Both the position numbers and the translations under genes were made by a program. The notes under the pieces are model-generated. The model was not told the DNA's origin. It searched no databases and saw only the letters and a list, made by a program, of their open reading frames with translations. 64,000 nucleotides of DNA, taken from contig OY970334.1 of the NCBI GenBank assembly GCA_963717445.1, positions 2,914,001-2,978,000 of the forward strand, read 5' to 3'. Of this stretch, positions 1-9,692 are shown piece by piece (positions within the stretch are counted from its first letter, which is position 1; the number at the start of each line of letters is the position of its first letter). The DNA is from JAGVPT01 sp963717445 (GTDB lineage: Bacteria > Bacteroidota > Ignavibacteria > UBA10030 > UBA8401).

Positions 1-615
1 ACCGTCTCCATGTAAAGGAATCCTTTTCCCGAGGGATAAATATTTTACCGCTTTGGGAATCAGTTTTTCAGGATATTGGCCGATCCCATAGTTGTTTGTT
101 GCCCTGACAATGGTGAACGGTACGTCATACGAGCGGTGCCACGCTAACACAAGCATATCGGCCGCTGCTTTGCTGGCCGAGTACGGATTACTCGGTTTTA
201 ATGGATCTGTTTCGGCATGTTTTCCGGATGTTAGATCTCCATAGACCTCGTCGGTTCCGATTTGAAAAAATACGGGCATTTCGTAATTGCGTTTTGCCCG
301 TACCAGTTCAAGCAAATTTTTCACCCCTAAAATATTTGAGTGAAGAAATCTGGTACTGTCGATAATGCTGTTATCGACATGCGTTTCTGCAGCAAAGTTG
401 AAGACATAATCAACTTCATACAAATGATCCTGCTCGGCAATATCAGCTTCAAGGAACCTGAACGAGCCATATTTGGTAAACTCCTCAAGATACTCTGTTC
501 GTGCAGCGTAAGTTTTTTTATCTATACCCCAGACTTGCCACCCTTTTTTCAGACATGCCCGCGTAAAATGGGATGCCATGAATCCAAGGCAACCGGTTAT
601 GCAAACGACCTTCAA
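1..615 (-). CDS. rmlB: dTDP-glucose 4,6-dehydratase-like SDR enzyme (partial, C-terminus off window)
   Basis: Extended short-chain dehydrogenase/epimerase. The best match by eye is RmlB, which makes dTDP-4-keto-6-deoxyglucose for surface polysaccharide. The N-terminal 205 residues are visible. They show a Rossmann glycine motif near residues 7-15 (GCLGFMAS, a variant of the usual GxxGFIGS), AAETHVDNS near 75-83, TDEVYGD at 121-127 (the Asp-Glu pair characteristic of 4,6-dehydratases) and YSASK at 145-149 (catalytic Tyr/Lys). The start is a TTG with an AGGAG ribosome site about 7 nt upstream; no ATG fits. The gene is last in a minus-strand run of glycan genes. The exact NDP-sugar substrate is inferred; a related dehydratase or epimerase is possible. 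Confidence 0.8.
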   Translation of the reverse strand, partial: MKVVCITGCLGFMASHFTRACLKKGWQVWGIDKKTYAARTEYLEEFTKYGSFRFLEADIAEQDHLYEVDYVFNFAAETHVDNSIIDSTRFLHSNILGVKNLLELVRAKRNYEMPVFFQIGTDEVYGDLTSGKHAETDPLKPSNPYSASKAAADMLVLAWHRSYDVPFTIVRATNNYGIGQYPEKLIPKAVKYLSLGKRIPLHGDG

Positions 616-641
616 AGCGGTATCTCCTTTCAATAAAAATT

Positions 642-1883
642 CTAAGAAACGATTTTCGGTTCAGGGCACGGAAGTATATACGAGCCCCTGTATCCTACAG
701 CGTTACATCTTCGAATAATTTCTTCTTGAAAATTCCACGCCAAAAGAAGCAAGCCGTCAACCTTTGCAGTCTTAAGCTCTTCGATACCGGTAATTCTCAT
801 TCTGGAACCCGGAGTATAATAATGCCACTTTTTCGGGTTATCATCAATAACGGTTGGAACCATTTCACTTGAGATTCCGAAGAAGTTCACCAGGGTATTC
901 CCTTTTGCACTTGCGCCGTACGCCCAGATCACGCTCCCTTTATTACGCTCGGCATTTAATAAGACGAGGAGCCGTTCCTTGTTAAGCATAACGCGCTCGG
1001 CAAACGACGTGTACGGTTCTTTGCCGGTGATGTGAAAACTTTCTTCCCGGTCGAGATATTTTTTAACATTCTCGCTGACAGGATAATCATCTTTGCGAGA
1101 AACATACACTCGTGCAGTGCCTCCATGGAGTCCTTTGAAATATTCAATGTCGAACACCTGCATGTCGTGCATGTTCATCAAATGCACGGTCGGAGTAATT
1201 CCAAAATATGAAAGATGTTCATGATATGCAGTATCGAACTCGTTTTTTTCGATGAAATCGAGAACGTATGGGTATTCAATGACAAAAATTCCTTTCTTTG
1301 CTAAACACACATCGACCGCTTTCACAAATTCATGCACATCATCAACATGAGCAAACACATTGGTTGCGGTGATCACCTTGGGTTTTCCAAGGCTTTGGAC
1401 GATCTCGGCGGCAACTGAACTTGACCAGTACGCGTTTAAGGTTTTGATGCCGGCGGCATTTGCTTCCGCTGAAAGATTAACGGCAGGATCAACCCCGATC
1501 ACTTTCATTCCAAGGTGTTTGAACTTCGACAACAGGCATCCGTCATTGCTGGCGACATCCAATACAACGTCTCCGGCCGTGCAATGTGCACGCTTCGATA
1601 ACGTCGCGGCCATCTCGGTGCAATGATTGCGAAATGTTTCGGTTGTCGAACTAACGTAGAGGTAGTTCTTAAACATCAGTTCGGGGTGAACAACCTTTGT
1701 CAATTGAGATAAACCACAGGCGGGACATACTTGAATTGCAAGCTCCTCACGGAATTCCGGTGCGGATAATTCTTCTTCCTGTAGGTATGAATTTGCAAGG
1801 GGAGTACTTCCAAGATTCAGGTAATGAAAGAGCGAAGCGGAGCCACAAACCCTGCATCGCGTCTGCGATTTTGACTCAAGCAT
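642..1883 (-). CDS. sugar C-methyltransferase (TylCIII/TcaB9-type)
   Basis: SAM-dependent NDP-hexose C-methyltransferase, 413 aa, the usual length for the family. The order is an N-terminal zinc-binding domain with Cys10, Cys13, Cys53 and Cys56, then a class I methyltransferase core with the SAM loop VLDVASNDG near 108-116, then the YHEH motif at 220-223 that lines the active site in TcaB9-type enzymes, then a C-terminal Rossmann-like domain containing WAYGASAKGN. Members methylate C3 of keto-sugars made by a 4,6-dehydratase, which fits the RmlB-like gene directly downstream. The start overlaps the end of the preceding methyltransferase gene by 8 bp, so the two are probably co-transcribed. 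The substrate is inferred from family and context. Confidence 0.85.
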   Translation of the reverse strand: MLESKSQTRCRVCGSASLFHYLNLGSTPLANSYLQEEELSAPEFREELAIQVCPACGLSQLTKVVHPELMFKNYLYVSSTTETFRNHCTEMAATLSKRAHCTAGDVVLDVASNDGCLLSKFKHLGMKVIGVDPAVNLSAEANAAGIKTLNAYWSSSVAAEIVQSLGKPKVITATNVFAHVDDVHEFVKAVDVCLAKKGIFVIEYPYVLDFIEKNEFDTAYHEHLSYFGITPTVHLMNMHDMQVFDIEYFKGLHGGTARVYVSRKDDYPVSENVKKYLDREESFHITGKEPYTSFAERVMLNKERLLVLLNAERNKGSVIWAYGASAKGNTLVNFFGISSEMVPTVIDDNPKKWHYYTPGSRMRITGIEELKTAKVDGLLLLAWNFQEEIIRRCNAVGYRGSYILPCPEPKIVS

Positions 1884-2889
1884 GAAGAATTTCCTTTTGC
1901 GTATGATTTTTCTTTACATCGCTGCTGCGTGAACTTACTACTTGCATAATTGCCCCGCTGCGGGCGGTCCAGCTTGCAAAGGACACGACGAGAATCGGGA
2001 TTGCGAATATTATGCCTGCCAATATTAATAAGAGACTTCCAAACGAAAATCGATCTATCTTCATTAATTGGCGCGTTAATTTATTTTTGTTGTTGAAATG
2101 TTTATTTGCGATACTTTGAAGCCACCCGTATGGGTCGTGCTCCAATGAAACGTAGCTTATGCTGGAAATTGTAAGTCCGGCGATTTTCAAAGCGTTGCCT
2201 AAGGACGTTGGGGAAAAATGGAATAGGTGTCTCGGTGCATCAAGGTGAAACCAATATGAAGACGAATATCTCGACTGCCAGCTGCTGAAATTCGGAACGG
2301 CAATAATGAGCTTTCCCCCCGGCTCTAAAAGGTCGGCACATTGTTTTAAAGAAGCCACCGGGTTGTTCAAATGTTCCAGCACCTGAAATAAAATGATCAA
2401 GTCGAATTTTTTTTCACGAGGGATTTCTTCGAGTCCGCCTACGTAAATTTGAAGGCCGAAATGGTTTCTGGCAAAATCGGCCATTTTCTCCGTACGCTCG
2501 GTGCCAAAGGCATTCCACCCTTTGCCCCGCAGCGCTTCGAGCATAAGGCCGTCACCGCAACCCATTTCCAGGACAGAACCCGGCTTCGTGAAGAGCTTAC
2601 TCCACCTCTTCGTCTGATAATGATACAGCTTCCTTAAAATTATTAAAACCCATTCCGAGTATCTCCGGTACTTGGCTGGATAATATAATTCCATGTTTTC
2701 AGGCTGAGGTGATGTAAACCCGATGTCGCAGGCTCGGCATCGCGAGACAGTAAATTTCTCGCCTGTAATGTAATCTTTCACCTCACCAAGAAAAATTGAA
2801 ATTTCAGACGAACCGCAGATGGGACAACGTTCTTGCTTCACTGTTCCTTTAGTTTCTTGACGTTTGTCGGAAATATGAGGAACGGTCAA
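1876..2889 (-). CDS. zinc-ribbon class I SAM methyltransferase with C-terminal membrane segment
   Basis: Methyltransferase of the Methyltransf_23 type, 337 aa. Cys22/Cys25 and Cys51/Cys54 form a probable zinc ribbon. VLEMGCGDG near residues 106-114 is the SAM-binding loop, and VLEHLNNP follows in the usual place. A hydrophobic stretch near residues 288-312 suggests a membrane anchor close to the C-terminus. Such proteins are common in O-antigen and capsule clusters, where they modify sugars or lipid-linked glycans. The acceptor cannot be read from the sequence. It overlaps the next gene by 8 bp. Confidence 0.75.
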   Translation of the reverse strand: MTVPHISDKRQETKGTVKQERCPICGSSEISIFLGEVKDYITGEKFTVSRCRACDIGFTSPQPENMELYYPAKYRRYSEWVLIILRKLYHYQTKRWSKLFTKPGSVLEMGCGDGLMLEALRGKGWNAFGTERTEKMADFARNHFGLQIYVGGLEEIPREKKFDLIILFQVLEHLNNPVASLKQCADLLEPGGKLIIAVPNFSSWQSRYSSSYWFHLDAPRHLFHFSPTSLGNALKIAGLTISSISYVSLEHDPYGWLQSIANKHFNNKNKLTRQLMKIDRFSFGSLLLILAGIIFAIPILVVSFASWTARSGAIMQVVSSRSSDVKKNHTQKEILHA

Positions 2890-2928
2890 AAGACCGATTC
2901 CGGTGCAAACCTACCGCTACCGGATTTC

Positions 2929-3897
2929 TTATTTATTCGAGACTCTTCTGATTGAATTGTTGTCAACTAACTTTGATGAATCGTAAAAACTTCGCTTCCA
3001 ATCAATGACAAATACAGGCCGGGAGATGCTGTTTTTATATATCCTGGCAATATATAAACCGTAGACTGTCAAAAGCGAGATGCCGTAGACGAGATCAAAT
3101 GTTACCAGCACCTTGAAGAAAGTGGCGGAGTTCGTTATCAAATTTAGACCGAGCAAGAAAATATTAAGCAGGACGAATAATGGCATCAGGTAAAATGCAA
3201 AACGCATCGGAAACGTTGATGAGGTGAGTATACCTCCTCCAGCAAAGACCGACATTCTCCAAATGTTGTAATGGGACTTGCCTCGTACGCGCAATTGCCT
3301 GTCGTATTTGATGCCGATTCGTGAGAACCCCACGTAACCGATTTCCGCTCTCAGGAAAGGAAATGTGTTTTGGTTATCAACGATGATGTCGCGGACATGA
3401 GAAGATATTAAAGCAAATTCCGCCATATCAAGAACGATGTCTGAATCAGCCATTATTTTCAATGAGCGGTAAAACAGCCTGCGCAACTTGATGATGATAC
3501 GCGCCTCCGGCCTGCCTTCTCTCAATCCATAAACAACATCGTAACCTTCCTTCCACTTGGCAACAAATTGAGGAATCAGTTCGGGCGGATCTTCACAATC
3601 GACATCTATCGTAAAAATGCCGTTGCCGCGAGCGTACTTCATTCCCGCCAGCACTGCAGCCTGATAACCGAAATTCCGGGAAAGAGTGAGAGCCTGAATT
3701 GAAGAGTCTTTAGTACGAAGCTCCTCGATGACGTTTAACGTATTGTCCGTTGAACTATCGTTGATGAATGTGAGGTCAAAATCATAGATTTTCCGCAGCG
3801 GTGCAATGGCATGTTGCAATCGCGAGTAAAACACCGGAATGCTTTCCTGTTCATTATGAACGGGACAGATGATCGATATCAGCGTTCGTTTTTTCAT
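2929..3897 (-). CDS. family 2 glycosyltransferase, polyprenyl-phosphate type (DPM/ArnC-like)
   Basis: GT2 enzyme of 322 aa. The N-terminal GT-A fold begins with ISIICPVHNEQESIP, followed by INDSSTDNT and an acidic DVDCEDPPE motif in the usual metal/nucleotide positions. Two strongly hydrophobic segments near residues 235-290 place it in the polyprenyl-phosphate hexosyltransferase group (DPM1, GtrB, ArnC). These enzymes move a sugar from a nucleotide donor to undecaprenyl phosphate at the inner face of the cytoplasmic membrane. It sits between the cupin epimerase-like gene and the methyltransferases, consistent with glycan assembly. Donor identity is unknown. Confidence 0.85.
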   Translation of the reverse strand: MKKRTLISIICPVHNEQESIPVFYSRLQHAIAPLRKIYDFDLTFINDSSTDNTLNVIEELRTKDSSIQALTLSRNFGYQAAVLAGMKYARGNGIFTIDVDCEDPPELIPQFVAKWKEGYDVVYGLREGRPEARIIIKLRRLFYRSLKIMADSDIVLDMAEFALISSHVRDIIVDNQNTFPFLRAEIGYVGFSRIGIKYDRQLRVRGKSHYNIWRMSVFAGGGILTSSTFPMRFAFYLMPLFVLLNIFLLGLNLITNSATFFKVLVTFDLVYGISLLTVYGLYIARIYKNSISRPVFVIDWKRSFYDSSKLVDNNSIRRVSNK

Positions 3898-3942
3898 GTG
3901 ACGGTCTTTTCGATGCGGATATTAATTTTTAGCCGAATTTTA

Positions 3943-4401
3943 TTACTTGATTTGCGGCCCGCTGACCCAATCGTAACCGATGCTCGGATCGTCGTGCGGT
4001 TTTCTTCCTTCATCTTCTGGATTGTAGATATGAGACATTACATAAAACATGTGAGCCGGCCCGCTAAGACATTTGTATCCGTGCGCAACCCCGGGCGGTA
4101 TGCGAAGCGCTACTGCCGGCTGATTATCACCCATCAGCATTTCCATCGTTTCATGGAACGTCGGTGAATCCTTCCTGGTATCGTGCAAAGCCACTTTTAA
4201 GACACCGCTCGCTACATACCACCAATCGATTTGTATTTTGTGAATATGCCATGCTTTTGCTATACCGGGATAGATCACCGCGTGACTGCACTGCCCGAAT
4301 CCTTCCTTGAAAAAATCATCGGTAACCCTGATAATCTCTCGAAAGAACCCTCTATCGTCGGCGTGAGTTATCAAGTCTTTAACAACAACGCCCTCAATCA
4401 T
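3943..4401 (-). CDS. RmlC-like cupin, dTDP-4-dehydrorhamnose 3,5-epimerase-related
   Basis: Small cupin of 152 aa. The N-terminus carries HADDRGFFREI, matching the conserved D-x-RG-x-F-x-E entry of RmlC epimerases. KAWHIHK holds a histidine pair in the place of the RmlC active-site His, and IPPGVAHGYKCL matches the second conserved cupin block. It is shorter than classical RmlC (about 180 aa) and lacks the usual C-terminal Tyr region, so it may be a 3-epimerase, an isomerase or a non-catalytic relative. Its place in a sugar cluster with an RmlB-like dehydratase supports a role in deoxy-sugar synthesis. Confidence 0.75.
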   Translation of the reverse strand: MIEGVVVKDLITHADDRGFFREIIRVTDDFFKEGFGQCSHAVIYPGIAKAWHIHKIQIDWWYVASGVLKVALHDTRKDSPTFHETMEMLMGDNQPAVALRIPPGVAHGYKCLSGPAHMFYVMSHIYNPEDEGRKPHDDPSIGYDWVSGPQIK

Positions 4402-4518
4402 ACGGAATTTCCTTTTAGTAATTGAACAAACAAAAGTGAACCTCTCTTTTGAAACCTGTCATTTTTCCGGCTTTGGTGTATCGCTCGCGAAAGAATATCT
4501 CTGTACGGGCCGTCGCTT
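4402..4518. other. short gap without a gene
   Basis: This gap of 117 bp separates the large membrane protein from the cupin gene, both on the minus strand. No convincing promoter, terminator or small ORF was seen in it. Confidence 0.4.
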
Positions 4519-6492
4519 CTACTTCTTCATGAGATCGTGCAAATTGATGACAACGTAGATTTCATCGTGATACACAGTCGATAACGAGGACAAAACTCCG
4601 TGCAATTGCTTTTTTTCGAACACGATAAAATCGGCGTGATCTTGCGCGCAAAGTCTCTGCAAATCGGGCAACGTCAGTTCGTAGTATCCGCTTGCATCGA
4701 ACGTATGAGGCCCTGTGATTTTGACGCCAAGGCTTGCGACACGTTGATTCCCTTGCTGATAGATGGAAGCATCGAAGGCAAGTTGGTTGACCTCATTACA
4801 CGTGATATAAAGCCCCCGTTCAGCAATAATACGGAACGCTCCAAAGTCATCCCAGGCGTCCGGCGGGACGACAAAGAGGGAACCTTGAGGTGTAGCGGTT
4901 CGCGCCCATTGCATCAGCGCAGCAGTCCTTTCAGGCGCCCGATGCATCATTATGCGTTCTTCGATTTTATCCAGGTCGGGCACGAAAGGGATGTGTCTGT
5001 CCTTCAACGAAATAATAAGATGATGAATCAGCACGACGGAGAGCGCCGCGACAATTGCCCGAGAAGTCAAAGTTCTTTGACTGTGTTCGAGAGGGATTGA
5101 TTGAATCGTCCGATTTAATTTTCTGAACACCCAGAGCAATGATAGTGCATATACCACGACAATTCCCACAACGACATTCTCGACCGCCGCTTGGGATTCG
5201 GCGAAGCGGGAAAATTGAAAAATAATGAGAGTAAGAAGCAATGCAACTCCGACGAAAAGTACCGACCCGAAAAAAAACTGATAGGATTTCGTATCCCGAG
5301 CTACTTGTCTTGTGATGAATCCGTACGCCAGAAGGGCAAGGGCATCTGCCACTACAGCCATGTTCATCGGGAGAATCGACGAGAAGAAAAGAAGTGCAAT
5401 CGCGGCACTTAGTTCCCACGGCTTCCACCATGATATATCCCCCAGAGTATTTCTCAATTCAATGCGCCATCGTCTGATTCCGTGCACGATGAAAATGAAG
5501 ACAATCGGTTTGATGAAATACGTTGCGCGGAAAAGGAACATGACCAAAATGGGGGTACTCTTTGTAACGTATGAATTGAACGCGTACACGGCCATCAACC
5601 CAAACCAGCAGGCGAACAATGTCCGGACAACGCTGCGTTTCCATCGATCGATGTATCTAGCGAATAAGACAGCGCCCGCGAGATTCACGAAGAACCATCC
5701 ATACCCTTCGCGCCAATGCTCGTCAACAAACACATGCATTGCGTATAGCCGGAACTGCGCGTAGAAGTCATACCCGACAGGGACAAAGTTTTTTGAAAAG
5801 TGGGATAGGATGTAGATGACGTTAGGCAGGGCAAACAATCCTCCCCCCACAATCGCCACAGCTCGCTTACTCAAACGTTCTCCGGAGTTGAAAAAAACAC
5901 CCGCCGCAATTGCCGATGCTGCCAGCACTCCTACGTAGGGATGAATATTGAACACAAAACTGCTAAGCGCGACGGCAACAAAGAACCGTTTGCGCAATAA
6001 AAAAACAATAGCCGCAATTGCCAGCGGCATAGCTGCCAAAGTTGTCACGAATGAGGGAGTTGGAACCGCAGCGGCATGCAAGGACCCTCGCAGCGGATGA
6101 GCGACTGCGATAAAGGCTAACACCAACGCTGAAGAGAGCTTGTCCTGCGTCAATTCAAGCGACAGGAACCAGAACGACAGAAACGTAAGGAAAAGAAAAC
6201 AGAGAAATAATCCTTCCCAAATGAAGTCGATGTTGGCATGTATGCCGTACAAAAAGCCCCCCAAATATTTATAGAGATGATACGGTTCACGAATGCCCGA
6301 TGAGACAATCAAATCATAAGGTGAGAAAAGCCCGGGATGTGCAAATTCTTTTGCAATTGGCAGTCCTATCATCAAGTCACCATTCCACGGTACTGCGCGA
6401 TACAGTGATTGATAGACTACACAGATCAGAGAAATAGCTGCGCCGGCCCAAAATCCCGATTGTTTTTTGAAATACGGAATTGGAGCTGTCAT
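4519..6492 (-). CDS. large polytopic membrane protein, function unknown
   Basis: 657 aa with many hydrophobic segments (roughly 11-13 predicted helices from residue 15 to about 500), then a soluble C-terminal part of about 140 residues containing FVVPPDAWDDFG and ITCNEVNQLAFD. The architecture (multi-pass core plus soluble tail) resembles O-antigen polymerases, lipid-linked glycosyltransferases of the GT-C class, or uncharacterised proteins with a C-terminal globular domain. No GT-C Asp-x-Asp loop was clearly identified. It is first in the minus-strand glycan run. I do not recognise a specific family, and the assignment to surface-glycan processing comes only from its neighbours. Confidence 0.7.
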   Translation of the reverse strand: MTAPIPYFKKQSGFWAGAAISLICVVYQSLYRAVPWNGDLMIGLPIAKEFAHPGLFSPYDLIVSSGIREPYHLYKYLGGFLYGIHANIDFIWEGLFLCFLFLTFLSFWFLSLELTQDKLSSALVLAFIAVAHPLRGSLHAAAVPTPSFVTTLAAMPLAIAAIVFLLRKRFFVAVALSSFVFNIHPYVGVLAASAIAAGVFFNSGERLSKRAVAIVGGGLFALPNVIYILSHFSKNFVPVGYDFYAQFRLYAMHVFVDEHWREGYGWFFVNLAGAVLFARYIDRWKRSVVRTLFACWFGLMAVYAFNSYVTKSTPILVMFLFRATYFIKPIVFIFIVHGIRRWRIELRNTLGDISWWKPWELSAAIALLFFSSILPMNMAVVADALALLAYGFITRQVARDTKSYQFFFGSVLFVGVALLLTLIIFQFSRFAESQAAVENVVVGIVVVYALSLLWVFRKLNRTIQSIPLEHSQRTLTSRAIVAALSVVLIHHLIISLKDRHIPFVPDLDKIEERIMMHRAPERTAALMQWARTATPQGSLFVVPPDAWDDFGAFRIIAERGLYITCNEVNQLAFDASIYQQGNQRVASLGVKITGPHTFDASGYYELTLPDLQRLCAQDHADFIVFEKKQLHGVLSSLSTVYHDEIYVVINLHDLMKK

Positions 6493-6784
6493 GCCGAGGC
6501 GGCGAAAAAATGATGGGTAACGTTCATGAACGCATTCGTATCGATCTTGTCGTCCCCGGTAGGTCGGCGGACGAAATTATGTGAAGGCGGAAATATAACT
6601 CTACATAACCTTATGTCTTAAAAAAGCTCCGCCTTTAGGAGTGTTGTATGTAAGGATGATTAAAACTTGAAATTCCTTGGTCTAAATGCGGAAATAAGAT
6701 ATTAAAAAAAGGTGGAAAATACCACGTAATTCATATCATTTAGAAGAGAGTTCCACATTTTCAGGAGGATTTCCCTGCAACGAT
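6493..6784. promoter_or_regulatory. divergent intergenic region
   Basis: This gap of 292 bp separates divergently transcribed genes and must hold promoters for both. For the plus-strand gene, TTGGTC (6677-6682), 17 nt, then TATTAA (6700-6705) is a weak sigma-70-like match. A small inverted repeat GTGG/CCAC around 6712-6726 follows, and AGGAGG occurs at 6763-6768. No strong promoter for the minus strand was identified. Confidence 0.3.
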
Positions 6785-9625
6785 TTGCTCAATTTTTCGT
6801 ATATTCATGCAATTCAAATTGCCAAGCCTATGAAATATTTCGACGAACACCCAAAGGTTGTGAGAGCCCTTATCAGTATTTTGGCGCTCTACTTGTTTTC
6901 GCTTGCCGTGATTGCCTTTTATCGCTATGCCAGCTCGCCCACCGATGAAAACTTGTTCATGAATTCTTCGTCGAGGCTCTATTTTGTCAAAAATATTTCC
7001 GGCGTTGTCATCAAGAAAACTTCGTACATCCCGTTTGTAACTCTTGCCTCGCACGAAACGGATTCAGTTTGCATCGGGGACCTTCTTGTCGCGGTGAACG
7101 GCCGCTCTCCGGCGAATCCTTCGGACATTGACGGCATCGTTGCAAAGAATGGCGGTGATTCCCTCGTCATTACGATCGACCGGCCGACCGAGACTACGCG
7201 ACTAAGTTTCAGAGTGAAGAAGATAGATTTTTCTTCCGGAATGATTCGTGCAATTCCGCCAACGGCCAACGTTTGTGACGTTACCGAAGGGGGTGCGTCG
7301 GACCGCGCAGGAATGAAGGTCGGCGACCTGATTCTGCGGATCAACGGGCAAGGATTCAATAATGTTCTTGAAGCCGACTCAATCATGCGACAAGGACAAA
7401 TTGGAAAATCGATTGTCTATGAGATCCTTCGCGCCAATCAGACTTTGCGATTAAACGTCACATTAGCATCATTCGGATTTCCCATCTCGCTCCTTATAGT
7501 ATTCCTGTCGGGAATGCTGTATATGGTGACCGGAACGTTTTTGTCGCTCAAGCGTCCCGGGTTGAAAGCTGCGCGGCTTACAGGACTTTCTTTCCTTGCA
7601 TTAGGCTTCTTTATTGTTGTGACGCTGCTTCAGCGCGACGCGTATATCGACACGCTCGTACGAATACGGATTTTCACGATGACCTGTGCGCTTTTTCTGG
7701 GGATGGCAATCACCTTCCACAGCAGAATCTACTTTCCTATCGAGAGGCCGGAGCTGTTGGCGCGACCCTGGATACGAATAGGCATCTATGCCCTTGCTGT
7801 GCTCAGCATTATTATTGTGTTGATCATAAAAGCGAATTCCGGACTCATCTGTATTGGAGCGATGATTCTCGCCATGGCCGGCGTGTCCATCTTTTTCTGG
7901 AAACAATGCAGTCATGAGTATAAAAAATTGTCCCGCATTATCAATTGGGTCTCGATCATCGCCTTGCTCCTCGTTGTTGGGTTTGGATATCTTGTAAACC
8001 TGACGAGCAGTCAGACATATTTCGGATATATGGGGGCGGTGCTCGCAGCTATTCCGTTATCGAATCTCTATTCTATCGGACGATACCGGTTGCTCGATTT
8101 GGATTTGCGCGTGCGGCGGAATATTCAATACTCAATCATTTCGTGGGTATGGATCCTTGTGCTGGCGGCAGTCGCATTTGAAATTCTTCTCACCCTCCCT
8201 CAAACAAAAATGCATTTGCCGAATGTTCGGCTCACCGGTTCTTCGATTGAAATCCTCGGCACACCGACGCTGCCGGGAGAGCAGGAACCGTTTGAGAAAG
8301 CGGTGTTGATGGGGACTGCTGTTGTCCTGACGCTTGTTATCGGATTTGTCGGGAGAAAGGGACAGGAGCTTATTGATAGGTTGTACTACCGGACACGGTA
8401 TGATTACAGGCGGGCGGCAAGCGAACTGGCGGAGGTGATGGGAACGAAACTTGGCATGGTGGAACTTGCCCGCGGAATAGTGGAGAAGCTGACCGGGCTT
8501 ATGAAATTGAAGCGTGCCGGCATTATTTTTTTCCGCGATGAACGCTCCTGTTGCTGTACGGAAACGCAGGGGTTCGACGGCAGCGCATGGAAAAAATTCT
8601 GCCTCATATCGGATAAAGAGCTGGTCGAAGCGATTCAGAAATTCAAAGGAGAGTTCAGCGTCGATTATCTCCCGGAGGCCATCAAGGAGAATTTTCGGCA
8701 GCAGGAATTTCAGTACGTCATTCCGATCCGCTCGAAGGAAAAGCTGATCGGCGCGCTCTTCGTCGGCGAGAAATTATCCGAATCGACATTCGAACAGGAA
8801 GATTTACAGCTTCTTTCATCGACCGCAAAGCAGGCATCCGTCGCTATCGAAAATGCATTCCTGTATGAAGAGCTTGCGGAACAAGAGCGTATTAAGCATG
8901 AGCTTGACATCGCGCGCCGTATCCAGGAAAGCCTGCTTCCGAAGAAAAACCCCGCAGTGAAGGGGCTGGATATTGCCGGAGTTTCAATTCCCGCAATGAC
9001 GGTAGGGGGAGATTATTTCGATTACATTCAGCTTGGCCCGAAAAAAATTCTCGTTGTCGTAGCCGATGTTTCCGGCAAAGGAATGTCGGCAGCCCTATAC
9101 ATGTCGAAGATCCAGGGGATGGTGCAACTTGCGGCCCACATGTACAAAACGCCGAAAGATATGCTCATCCATATCAATCGCCGTATCTTCGAAGGAATTG
9201 AGAGAAAAGCATTTATCACGATGATTCTTGCAGTGTTTGACCTGCAGAAAAAGGAAGTGCGTATTTGCCGTGCCGGCCATAACAAAGCTCTCATCGGCGT
9301 GAACGGCAAACTGCAGTTCCTTGAAGCGCACGGTATCGGTCTCGGGCTGGAGCGGGGAAAAATTTTCGAAGAAGAACTTCAGGAAATCCGGAAGCCTTTG
9401 TCAAAAAAGGGGATTTTTGTTTTTTATACCGATGGCCTGACGGAGGCTATGGATGAAGGGAAAAACCAATTCGGCGAAGAGACGGTTCATACGATCGTGC
9501 AATCGGGCCGAAGCCTCAGTGCGGAGAATTTGCAGCAAACTATCCTGACGTCCGTTGAGAAGTTCCGTGGTGGCGCTGAACCGCATGATGACCTGACGCT
9601 GGTTGTCGTGAAAGCTTCAGCCTGA
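6785..9625 (+). CDS. PDZ-membrane-GAF-PP2C (SpoIIE/RsbU-type) serine phosphatase
   Basis: Multidomain signalling phosphatase of 946 aa from the TTG at 6785; ATG 6830 is an alternative start that removes 15 residues. Order: a membrane helix (about 22-45), two PDZ-like domains (about 75-230, the second with GGASDRAGMKVGD), a bundle of membrane helices (about 235-470), a GAF domain (about 552-690), then a PP2C phosphatase (about 700-945). The last shows GGDYFDY, ADVSGKGMSAALYMSK, CRAGHNKAL, YTDGLTEAMDEG and HDDLTLVVVKA, which include the metal-binding Asp residues. RsbU-type enzymes dephosphorylate anti-sigma antagonist proteins in partner-switching pathways; no anti-sigma partner is encoded nearby. 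The AGGAGG site at 6763-6768 is 16 nt from the TTG, longer than usual, so the start is uncertain. Confidence 0.88.
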   Translation: MLNFSYIHAIQIAKPMKYFDEHPKVVRALISILALYLFSLAVIAFYRYASSPTDENLFMNSSSRLYFVKNISGVVIKKTSYIPFVTLASHETDSVCIGDLLVAVNGRSPANPSDIDGIVAKNGGDSLVITIDRPTETTRLSFRVKKIDFSSGMIRAIPPTANVCDVTEGGASDRAGMKVGDLILRINGQGFNNVLEADSIMRQGQIGKSIVYEILRANQTLRLNVTLASFGFPISLLIVFLSGMLYMVTGTFLSLKRPGLKAARLTGLSFLALGFFIVVTLLQRDAYIDTLVRIRIFTMTCALFLGMAITFHSRIYFPIERPELLARPWIRIGIYALAVLSIIIVLIIKANSGLICIGAMILAMAGVSIFFWKQCSHEYKKLSRIINWVSIIALLLVVGFGYLVNLTSSQTYFGYMGAVLAAIPLSNLYSIGRYRLLDLDLRVRRNIQYSIISWVWILVLAAVAFEILLTLPQTKMHLPNVRLTGSSIEILGTPTLPGEQEPFEKAVLMGTAVVLTLVIGFVGRKGQELIDRLYYRTRYDYRRAASELAEVMGTKLGMVELARGIVEKLTGLMKLKRAGIIFFRDERSCCCTETQGFDGSAWKKFCLISDKELVEAIQKFKGEFSVDYLPEAIKENFRQQEFQYVIPIRSKEKLIGALFVGEKLSESTFEQEDLQLLSSTAKQASVAIENAFLYEELAEQERIKHELDIARRIQESLLPKKNPAVKGLDIAGVSIPAMTVGGDYFDYIQLGPKKILVVVADVSGKGMSAALYMSKIQGMVQLAAHMYKTPKDMLIHINRRIFEGIERKAFITMILAVFDLQKKEVRICRAGHNKALIGVNGKLQFLEAHGIGLGLERGKIFEEELQEIRKPLSKKGIFVFYTDGLTEAMDEGKNQFGEETVHTIVQSGRSLSAENLQQTILTSVEKFRGGAEPHDDLTLVVVKASA

Positions 9626-9692
9626 ACCAAAATCTGCATAACATTGTCCAGTGCTGTTGTTCTAAAGAATCAATCCGCAGAAGAATAACCCG

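Noticed and set aside
340..636. 98-codon plus-strand open frame
   Set aside because: It is antisense to the RmlB-like gene, whose motifs are intact, and so is a shadow frame.
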